A stretch of 12,947 nt of DNA from Gammaproteobacteria bacterium (lineage in GTDB: Bacteria > Pseudomonadota > Gammaproteobacteria > Enterobacterales > Psychrobiaceae): assembly GCA_013214885.1 (NCBI GenBank), contig JABSRS010000057.1, positions 1 to 12,947 of the forward strand, given 5' to 3'. A model generated the notes under the pieces. The model worked only from the letters and a program-made list of their open reading frames with translations. It was not told where the DNA came from and searched no databases. Of the stretch, positions 7,422 to 12,947 are shown one piece after another. The number at the start of each line of letters is the position of its first letter. Position 1 is the first letter of the stretch. Made by a program: the position numbers and the translations under genes.

Positions 7422-8565
7422 TCTCTAAAAACTTGACCACTTGTTGCATGTTAAGATTATAATCATCAACTTTAACCGATCTAACAATTTTGGGTTGCCC
7501 AGATATCGATAAGTCGATGCATTGAGCGACTTCAAAGCTATTATTGTCCAAATTGTAGAAGACCCTAACATTTGGCTTTATCGATTGGTGTTGGTTGCGA
7601 CTGGTCACTATCGCCAATCGGTTGGAATTTAGTTTAACGATTGAACCCACAGGATAAACCCCCATGCATTTGATGAATGAATCAACCAATTGTGCGTCTA
7701 GCTGGCCATCTTGTGCTAACTCCCGTAGTATTCTAAACGCCTTAACGTGCGGGTAACTGCCTTTGTAACAACGACTTGCCGTTAGCGCATCAAAAATATC
7801 ACAAATCGCAATCATGCGACCGTAAATTGATATATTGACAGCCGATAACCCTTTTGGATAACCAGTCCCATTGAGCGTTTCATGGTGTAACGCGACCACT
7901 TCAAGACTTAAATCAGCGATGTCAGTTGTCTCACAAAGTGAATCGATTGATTCGTAGACATGAGTTTTAACAATGTTGTATTCTGAGGCTGTTAACTTGC
8001 CTGATTTATTTAGAATACTGTCGGGCATTTTAAGCTTGCCGACATCATGGAGAAAAGCACCAATAGCTAGCTCTTTTGTCGTTTCCTTATTAAGGTGTAA
8101 ATAGCGGGCAAAGATAGTAATTAGAATGGAAACCGCAACTGAATGTTCCAACAAGTAATCATCTTTCTTTCTTAGATTAATGACAAAGGCTAGCGCATCA
8201 GGATATTCAAAGATCACATCAATAGACTCATTAGTGATTTCTTTGATTGGTGCAAGCTCGAGTAAAATTCCAGCCCTGAGATCTTCAAATAATTTTCTTA
8301 GAATGACTTTTGACTGTTCAAAAATCACTTTACCTTTCGTGACTTGTTGATTAAAGGTAAGAGGTTCGTCAATCGATAATGCTGGGGGTCGTTGCTTACT
8401 GGTATCGATGCGAACTCGTTGAATGCCTTTAAGGAGTAGGCTTTGAATGATTGACTCAGTGTTTACCCAACCAGAATTAGCCAGAGTATGTTGCCCGCGC
8501 TGCTGCACGATATCGACCACATAAGCACCGATAGTAATTTCTGAAATTTCCTGCTCTATAATCAT
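7411..8565 (-). CDS. HD-GYP domain protein with N-terminal DUF3391, predicted c-di-GMP phosphodiesterase
   Basis: HD-GYP proteins hydrolyse cyclic di-GMP to pGpG/GMP with a metal centre in the cytosol. Residues 1-115 look like the DUF3391 domain often found in front of HD-GYP (GAYVVDI, ..GI..VRIDTSK). The catalytic domain spans about 125-300: H141 in EHSVAVS, H173-D174 in FLHDVGKLKMPD, H202, H227-H228-E229, G235-Y236-P237 and D256 in AICDIFDALTA. The usual HHE..DGTGYP reads HHETLNGTGYP, with Asn at 232 in place of Asp. The 384 residues match the typical length. ATG 8565 is preceded on the - strand by GGAAG at 8 bases. It lies downstream of the c-di-GMP-riboswitch-controlled lyase-like gene, 308 bases away, so separate transcription is likely. 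It has no membrane or sensor domain of its own. Confidence 0.93.
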   Translation of the reverse strand: MIIEQEISEITIGAYVVDIVQQRGQHTLANSGWVNTESIIQSLLLKGIQRVRIDTSKQRPPALSIDEPLTFNQQVTKGKVIFEQSKVILRKLFEDLRAGILLELAPIKEITNESIDVIFEYPDALAFVINLRKKDDYLLEHSVAVSILITIFARYLHLNKETTKELAIGAFLHDVGKLKMPDSILNKSGKLTASEYNIVKTHVYESIDSLCETTDIADLSLEVVALHHETLNGTGYPKGLSAVNISIYGRMIAICDIFDALTASRCYKGSYPHVKAFRILRELAQDGQLDAQLVDSFIKCMGVYPVGSIVKLNSNRLAIVTSRNQHQSIKPNVRVFYNLDNNSFEVAQCIDLSISGQPKIVRSVKVDDYNLNMQQVVKFLETSY

Positions 8566-8873
8566 GAATCAAACTTCCGCAGCTTTGCAAATACATGCAT
8601 CAATCGTTACCCATCAAAAACACTTATCAGTAATTTGATTAATGAGGAATTTAAGGCGAGGATTGTAAAGAAGTTTCAGTTAGCCTAACTTGTGCTAGGT
8701 CAAACAGTCGATATATTTACTCACATATAGAGACCAATGTTTGGTTTTTAAGCCAGGGGAAATAATCGATGCTCATATTTAAACGCTCTTGGCTTAGCTG
8801 TAGTAAGCCAAGGGCTAACTAGGATCTAACAGCGCACTAACTTTTACAATATATCACCAGTCAAGCGAGTAGC
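8566..8873. other. 308-bp gene-free region upstream of the HD-GYP gene
   Basis: It holds a strong hairpin (8785-8815, listed separately) near the end of the lyase-like gene, and a perfect inverted repeat AGTTAG-C-CTAACT (8678-8690) about 115 bases before the HD-GYP start, which is a possible operator. The left arm of the latter (AGTTAGCC) is also complementary to GGCTAACT at 8813-8820. I found no convincing sigma70 promoter, no second c-di-GMP aptamer and no coding sequence. Confidence 0.5.
8785..8815 (-). terminator. Hairpin after the second AlgL-like gene, possible terminator
   Basis: A 12-bp stem with one G-U pair, GCTCTTGGCTTA (8785-8796) with TAAGCCAAGGGC (8804-8815), encloses GCTGTAG. 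It starts about 60 bases after the stop of the gene at 8874. On the - strand it is followed by GTTTAAAT, a poor T-tract, so termination may be partial or Rho-assisted. Confidence 0.45.
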
Positions 8874-10010
8874 TTAATCGAGTTTCAAACCATAATAGTA
8901 ACTGATATCACCACCTAAATTGGTACTATACAGCCGAGAATTACATTGTTGGCGTTGCTGTTTTAGTCGGTTGTAAAAAGCTTGATTGTTATATTGGACA
9001 TTATGAGCATATATTTCCATCCAGGCACTGCGGCTACAATTAAAGGCGCTCTTGTCGGTAAAGATTGTCGTATCATCATTCAGGAGTAAGTCAATCAAAT
9101 TAGCCAGCGCGCCCTGATTGTATTGGTAAGGAGAATAAGAAGGGCTCATACTCCCCTGATTACGTAACATTAACTGGCTTAATCCCACCAGCGGTGCTAC
9201 TGCATACAGGTGATACCGATAGGCTTTACTGCCACGCGCCATCTCAAGCGGCAGCGTGCCATCAGCCTGGATCTGCTCTAAACCGATCGTCAGTCCCTGC
9301 TGCGCCCAATTGAATAAATCATGATCATTCATGACCACGGCAGCACTGCCCAGATAAAATGAGTCCCAGTATCTATGATTGTTATTTCGAGTGTTGGGGC
9401 CAGCTAGATTATCGTAAAAATATAATACCGAGTCACTTAATTGGCGCATCCACTCGTAGGTTGCAGTGCCAGATGTCGGTAATTCAATACCCTCGGCATG
9501 CTTAATTTTATTGAAGGTTTGAGCAACAACCCCTAAAATTTCACCCGCTTTTTGATAACCAACATGACTTAAATGGTCGCCAGTCATTGCCCCCGTCTCT
9601 GACCAATGAGTGATATGGCGTTGAGCACATTGCGCAATTTCGGGATTTTCTCTTGGTGTTTTACTGTACAGATCAGCTAGTTTAACTAATGTTTTACTGT
9701 AATTTCTCAATATTGCTATCTCGTTATCATAGATCGCTTTTTTCTGCGGGTCGATAATACAACGGCACGGCGTATCTTTATAAATACTCGATGATTCAAA
9801 AATGATGATCGGCTCAATCAGGTTTGGACAGCTGAAGCTTCGATTATCAAGATTTTGATTATTATGCTTCCAGCGTTGACGCGCGGTATGTGAGTCGAAT
9901 GTTAACCCAGCAACAATTTCTGCGCTGACAGCGAAATTTGACCAGCTAAAACTATTTAAGGCGATTAATATGATGGCAAGGTATTTACAAACAGCAGGGA
10001 AGTTTTTCAT
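8874..10010 (-). CDS. Second AlgL-like (PL5 alginate lyase superfamily) periplasmic protein, divergent
   Basis: The precursor has 378 residues. ATG 10010 is chosen because GAGG (10017-10020) lies 6 bases upstream and a clean signal peptide follows (KKN-type start MKNF, a hydrophobic core, cut after VSA at about residue 30). The in-frame GTG at 10061 would add 17 residues and hide that signal. PL5 landmarks are present: NNNHRYW (catalytic N211-H212), W/ADLF-type helix, DGTLPLEMARGSKAYRYHLYA with R259 and Y266 at the 7-residue spacing of AlgL, and C-terminal STNLGGDISYYYG. The N-terminal SKY lysine motif of AlgL is not recognisable; the region reads FESSSIYKD. It may therefore be a lyase with altered specificity, or a binding protein. 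A c-di-GMP riboswitch and a promoter precede it, so it is separately regulated from algFXL. Confidence 0.8.
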   Translation of the reverse strand: MKNFPAVCKYLAIILIALNSFSWSNFAVSAEIVAGLTFDSHTARQRWKHNNQNLDNRSFSCPNLIEPIIIFESSSIYKDTPCRCIIDPQKKAIYDNEIAILRNYSKTLVKLADLYSKTPRENPEIAQCAQRHITHWSETGAMTGDHLSHVGYQKAGEILGVVAQTFNKIKHAEGIELPTSGTATYEWMRQLSDSVLYFYDNLAGPNTRNNNHRYWDSFYLGSAAVVMNDHDLFNWAQQGLTIGLEQIQADGTLPLEMARGSKAYRYHLYAVAPLVGLSQLMLRNQGSMSPSYSPYQYNQGALANLIDLLLNDDTTIFTDKSAFNCSRSAWMEIYAHNVQYNNQAFYNRLKQQRQQCNSRLYSTNLGGDISYYYGLKLD

Positions 10011-10016
10011 TTTTTT

Positions 10017-10052
10017 CCTCGTATAAATAATAAACGAGAAAGGCAACGGTCC
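10017..10052 (-). promoter_or_regulatory. Expression platform: anti-aptamer strand and ribosome-binding-site hairpin
   Basis: On the - strand CUCGU (10034-10038) pairs with ACGAG (10018-10022), covering the GAGG ribosome binding site. Just 5' of it, the 14 bases GGACCGUUGCCUUU (10039-10052) can pair with two aptamer pieces, CGGUCU (10141-10146) and AAAGGCAA (10177-10184), in a nested order. That helix excludes the folded aptamer, so ligand binding could switch initiation of the downstream gene. No T-run follows, which favours translational over transcriptional control. Whether ligand turns it on or off cannot be read from the sequence. Confidence 0.6.
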
Positions 10053-10098
10053 TAACACCACTAGCTACAGCGAGCGGATACTGATATGACAGTTTTTT

Positions 10099-10186
10099 CG
10101 ACGGCCTCGCAATCATAGGGTTGATTTTACACAACTCGTTAGACCGATGGCTTTGCGTCCTAGACTTTCATCTAGTTTGCCTTTTT
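10099..10186 (-). ncRNA. Class I cyclic-di-GMP (GEMM-I) riboswitch aptamer
   Basis: Read on the - strand the element shows the GEMM-I consensus. The first hairpin is GGCAAA (10181-10176), stem CUAGAU, GAAA tetraloop (10169-10166), stem GUCUAG, then GACGCAAAGCC ending at 10149. It is joined by AUCGG to the second hairpin, GGUCUAA...UAUGAUUGCGAGGCCG, in which CGGUCU (10146-10141) pairs with AGGCCG and the CUAA/UAUG pieces resemble the tetraloop receptor. GGCAAAC, GAAA and GACGCAAAGCC match the known Vibrio cholerae Vc2 aptamer closely. It binds the second messenger c-di-GMP. It lies between a promoter 13-40 bases upstream and the second AlgL-like gene 89 bases downstream. Confidence 0.93.
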
Positions 10187-10198
10187 CATGGAAAAATG

Positions 10199-10227
10199 AA
10201 GATAAACTACTTTGTTATTTCAGTCAA
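10199..10227 (-). promoter_or_regulatory. Sigma70-type promoter of the riboswitch and second AlgL-like gene
   Basis: On the - strand TTGACT (10222-10227, 5/6) and TATCTT (10199-10204, 4/6) are exactly 17 bases apart. Transcription would begin near 10192, a few bases before the aptamer, and give a leader of about 180 bases. It lies just after the algL stop, so this gene has its own start site even if readthrough from the alg genes also occurs. Confidence 0.65.
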
Positions 10228-10248
10228 TTTTTTTGGCGAGCGCTGTGA

Positions 10249-11343
10249 TCAGTGTTCAATTTTCGCCCTATTGTCGGCTTGCAATGAAACATTACCGCCG
10301 AGCCTTGCCGATTTAAAGGGGGCATATTGTTGTTCGAGCTTTATCAGTGGAGTGTTCTGGTGATACTTTAAATAAACAGGGATCCAAGCGAGCGAATAAC
10401 TAGTGTGAAGCCGCTTGGTTGTTTGTTCGGGTAGCCGCGGGTGGTCGGTGATTTTATTAAAATCAGCGTGATTAACAAGTCCAAGAGTGACATTGTTGAC
10501 CAACTGATTTATCGGTGCCGAGGGCGACGAAATGAAATCATCACCATTGCTATAAGCAAGGTCAGCCAGCATGACCAAGGGCACCAGAGCATAATTGTGA
10601 TAGTTAAGGGCCAATGAATTACGTTTCAATTCATTGGGTAACAAACCCTTGTCATTGAGTTGCGACATCGCATGTCGATATACATCCAACGCCCAGCGGT
10701 AATATTGACGATTATCTAAAATGATGGCACTGTTCATTACCGCCCAAGCAGCCCAATAGTCATGATTATTGATTTTTTTATCAGCACGATTGCTCCATTC
10801 AAGCACCGTGATGCGCGTAATTTGGTCTATCCAGTGCTTAATTTTTTTTACCCGCGGATCCGATGAATCGAATGAGCCGATTAATCCAATGTAATTAGAA
10901 GAAATGGCTGCTAATGCCCACTTGCGTACTGACTTGCCAGTGTGATTATCAGCCTGGCAAGTCAGTGCATTAAGCTCAGCCCAAGGTCCAAGTGTATCCA
11001 ACATACAAGTGCTAACGCTAGCAGCCGAAAACTGACCACTAGCGTAGCTCATTGAAAGCTTGCCTAACGATTGTTCCAGTGCTCTGATATCGCTAGTTTG
11101 TTGTTTATATTTAGCCGCCCAATCGGGGTTAATGTGGTCGCGCCCGCGATTACCTTGATTATCCGTTGGTCCATATTTAGAATTAAATGATAGAGTGTCA
11201 GTGTACGGCGTCAGCCTAGGGAGTTGCTCGCAGGAGTATACCCGATCACTCACTGGGATCGGGTACGAATAGCTAGGGGCCAATTGCTGGCACCCCGTTA
11301 TTAACAGGCAGCCAACCAGCACTAACTTGCGCTTGTTGAACAC
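10249..11343 (-). CDS. algL: Alginate lyase AlgL (PL5), predicted lipoprotein
   Basis: AlgL cleaves polymannuronate by beta-elimination in the periplasm and clears polymer that is not exported during alginate synthesis. The 364-residue protein has the PL5 features: FNSKYG with K56, NNHDYWAAW with N193-H194, and LLPNELKRNSLALNYHNYAL with R241 and Y248, plus a C-terminal ARLGGNVSL. A lipobox ITGC places the lipidated Cys at 18, followed by Gln, which predicts the outer membrane. Pseudomonas AlgL is soluble, so this is unusual. GTG 11343 is the likely start: AGGAG lies 8 bases upstream and its G is the last base of the algX stop (TAGTG), implying coupled translation. An in-frame TTG at 11364 lacks such a site. 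The algX-algL order is that of Pseudomonas. Confidence 0.9.
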   Translation of the reverse strand: MFNKRKLVLVGCLLITGCQQLAPSYSYPIPVSDRVYSCEQLPRLTPYTDTLSFNSKYGPTDNQGNRGRDHINPDWAAKYKQQTSDIRALEQSLGKLSMSYASGQFSAASVSTCMLDTLGPWAELNALTCQADNHTGKSVRKWALAAISSNYIGLIGSFDSSDPRVKKIKHWIDQITRITVLEWSNRADKKINNHDYWAAWAVMNSAIILDNRQYYRWALDVYRHAMSQLNDKGLLPNELKRNSLALNYHNYALVPLVMLADLAYSNGDDFISSPSAPINQLVNNVTLGLVNHADFNKITDHPRLPEQTTKRLHTSYSLAWIPVYLKYHQNTPLIKLEQQYAPFKSARLGGNVSLQADNRAKIEH

Positions 11344-12692
11344 TAAGATGACTCCTGAGTGCAAACCTTGGTCAGGACTTTAGTGCCGACCAATTTAGGA
11401 TCTTCTACCTTAATTTCTAAGGCTAAAAAGTGTAAGTTTTTGATCGAATTATTGTAACCTTGGTCAAACAGAAAGTGTCCATTACTGTCTTGGTTACGCT
11501 GATGACCAACCTTGGCTTTGAACTGCCGTCTTTCGATATATCGGGTATTGATTACAAACTCGGATACCTTAGGATTATCAAATTTAAATTCATATAAAAC
11601 CTGATGTTGTTTTAGTTGTTGGTAATTTTTACCACCATTGTAAGCGACTAAGTTGGTGCCAATTTTCAACGTCGTTAAGGTTTCAGTCAACGGGTTCATG
11701 GTACAACTGGCATTATTGAGTAGCGGTAATACTTGGGCTAAATGCTTGGTCCGGATACTGCGGATCGGAAATTCCCAAATGATGATTTTAGGCGGTTTTT
11801 GTTTAAAATCATCAGACGCTATGTACTGATTTATTGATGCAATGAGGCCACCGCCTGAAATAGCGTGGTTTACTACGTTCGAGCTTAGCGCTTCACTGAG
11901 GAAACCAGAAAAATTTCGGGTCCCCCGAGGGTTAGTCGAAAAACTGGTGCCAAGCAGTACTACATCCTGAGCTTGCTCTGCTCCAAACAACGAATCCTCA
12001 CTTTCTGATTCAACAACCACTGTTTGATATATTTTATGATACTCCTTGGGATAAACACTATCGCATAGTTTTGATAAGATAGAATGCTCGATCATCTCAA
12101 AACCATAAATACCCTTGGAACTTGATTCAAACTGCTGTTTTTTTATCTGGCTGTATACAGGTAGTTTAACAATATAATCACTAATCACTTTAGCACCAAA
12201 CCTTTCACCCTCAGGCAGCCAGTGGTTATCTCGTTGATAGAATAAATTAGGTAAATCGGTATTAACCATCGGTAAAAAGTCGACCACGTGAATATTGTGC
12301 TGCCTTATTTTCCTGACGTAATCTACATATTGTTGACGGGATTTTTTAAAGTCAAAATTGATAGCTTTTGGTATTTTATCTGGGTAGATCAGGCTACGGT
12401 GTGGGATCGGCGTCATGATAAGAGTTGTGCCACGCTCTTTTAATAACAAGCTTATTTGTGACAGCATCTCAAGTGCCTGCTCGTCCAGTTCCAATTGAGG
12501 TGCTATTTCAGACTGTCGAAAAAACCAGTTGTCATTCCCCTGCACTAACGGCCCAAATTTATTAAATTGACCGTCATTATATATTGCTAGATCATCAAGC
12601 TGCGGACACACTGGCGTAACATAGTTCGATTGCTGGGCGTTGCTGCCAGTAGACCACAATAATAGCGCGAGAGTAGAAAGTCTTAATCTCAT
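11343..12692 (-). CDS. algX: Alginate O-acetyltransferase AlgX-like protein (SGNH fold)
   Basis: AlgX transfers acetyl groups to mannuronate residues of alginate in the periplasm, before export. The 449-residue protein has a signal peptide (cut after GSNA, about residue 19). The SGNH-type domain (about 30-320) starts with LVQGNDNWFF and carries the catalytic Asp and His in RDNHWLPEG (D155, H157) and the nucleophile in LLGTSFS (S250). A C-terminal carbohydrate-binding-like domain covers about 330-449. Four cysteines (29, 210, 330, 444) have almost the same spacing as the two disulphides described for Pseudomonas AlgX. AlgJ is a close relative, but the C-terminal domain and the position next to algL favour AlgX. 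ATG 12692 is preceded by AAGGA 9 bases upstream and begins 4 bases after the stop of the algF-like gene. Confidence 0.9.
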   Translation of the reverse strand: MRLRLSTLALLLWSTGSNAQQSNYVTPVCPQLDDLAIYNDGQFNKFGPLVQGNDNWFFRQSEIAPQLELDEQALEMLSQISLLLKERGTTLIMTPIPHRSLIYPDKIPKAINFDFKKSRQQYVDYVRKIRQHNIHVVDFLPMVNTDLPNLFYQRDNHWLPEGERFGAKVISDYIVKLPVYSQIKKQQFESSSKGIYGFEMIEHSILSKLCDSVYPKEYHKIYQTVVVESESEDSLFGAEQAQDVVLLGTSFSTNPRGTRNFSGFLSEALSSNVVNHAISGGGLIASINQYIASDDFKQKPPKIIIWEFPIRSIRTKHLAQVLPLLNNASCTMNPLTETLTTLKIGTNLVAYNGGKNYQQLKQHQVLYEFKFDNPKVSEFVINTRYIERRQFKAKVGHQRNQDSNGHFLFDQGYNNSIKNLHFLALEIKVEDPKLVGTKVLTKVCTQESS

Positions 12693-12696
12693 CGGG

Positions 12697-12947
12697 TTAA
12701 ATCCTTGTATTAGTATTGCTTAGCATAATGGCAATGGCAATGCCCTGTTCGCTGTCAATAATGGCGATATTGGTGACTCGGTCTTTGTGCAATTGTTGTT
12801 GATTGGTTTCACGTAATTTAATGCTACCATTAAAGATCGCCATATTCAGCGCCATGGCATTAATTTCCCGAAACCCCAAATGATCTGGAGCAATATCCGC
12901 AATAATCGAAGTCTTACCATTAGTCGTTTTGAGGGGTAGGGTTTTCG
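12697..12947 (-). CDS. algF: AlgF-like alginate O-acetylation protein, C-terminal end, partial
   Basis: The - strand frame is open from the window edge (first full codon 12943-12945) to TAA 12697-12699, giving 82 residues. LKTTNGKTSIIADIAP, REINAMALNMAIFNG and a final beta-rich tail fit my memory of the C-terminal domain of AlgF, the periplasmic partner of AlgI/AlgJ/AlgX in alginate acetylation. The position 4 bases before algX supports this. The Leu codon at 12877-12879 is not a start. In Pseudomonas algF lies downstream of algL, so the order differs here. Confidence 0.6.
   Translation of the reverse strand, partial: KTLPLKTTNGKTSIIADIAPDHLGFREINAMALNMAIFNGSIKLRETNQQQLHKDRVTNIAIIDSEQGIAIAIMLSNTNTRI

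Noticed and set aside
10011..10061. GTG start at 10061 for the second AlgL-like gene
   Set aside because: It would place the start inside the switching region and bury the signal peptide; GAGG 6 bases before ATG 10010 is clearly better.
10081..10098. Intrinsic terminator directly after the c-di-GMP aptamer
   Set aside because: Only a 4-bp ACTG/CAGT stem follows and there is no T-run on the - strand, so transcriptional attenuation there is not supported.
10121..10363. 80-codon open frame on the + strand
   Set aside because: It is antisense to the riboswitch, its promoter and the end of algL, which explain the sequence much better.

Overview
The window looks like chromosomal DNA of a marine gammaproteobacterium in the Alteromonadales sense (Shewanella/Colwellia-like). 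This rests on the housekeeping genes tadA, pyrC, sstT and a YciU-type DUF440 gene, on the AT-rich composition, and on dispersed intergenic repeats built around a CATGGATG hairpin core. The genus cannot be fixed from sequence alone, and the GuaA C-terminus at the left edge does not have the usual Vibrio/Shewanella wording.

Left part, mostly + strand (1-3670): the 3' end of guaA with an intrinsic terminator, tadA (tRNA adenosine deaminase), then a large two-domain protein joining an ATP-grasp ligase to a CelD/FemAB-like GNAT acyltransferase. Centre (3474-7421): pyrC on the - strand and sstT on the + strand diverge from a shared 209-bp promoter region. sstT is followed by a DUF440 (dsDNA-mimic) gene, a MAPEG-family membrane protein and a very small gene that appears frameshifted. 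Two direct copies of an intergenic repeat (157 and 205 bp, differing by one 48-bp block) flank the pyrC-sstT-DUF440 segment, and a third degenerate relative lies between guaA and tadA.

Right part, all on the - strand (12947 down to 7411): a piece of an alginate-type exopolysaccharide locus. Read in transcription order it holds the 3' end of an algF-like gene, algX (SGNH O-acetyltransferase), algL (PL5 lyase, here a predicted lipoprotein), then a second, divergent AlgL-like protein, and finally an HD-GYP protein (c-di-GMP phosphodiesterase family). algF, algX and algL are packed together (4-nt gap, then a TAGTG stop/start overlap).

The most notable element is in the 238-bp gap between the two lyase genes: a class I cyclic-di-GMP (GEMM-I) riboswitch with its own sigma70-type promoter, controlling the second AlgL-like gene. 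Its downstream region can form a mutually exclusive helix with the aptamer and carries a hairpin that covers the ribosome binding site. The riboswitch and the HD-GYP gene suggest a local c-di-GMP circuit acting on polymer processing: the core operon and the second lyase would be controlled separately, and an enzyme that may destroy the second messenger is encoded next door. That circuit is inferred. The riboswitch, the gene families and the promoter are read directly from the sequence.
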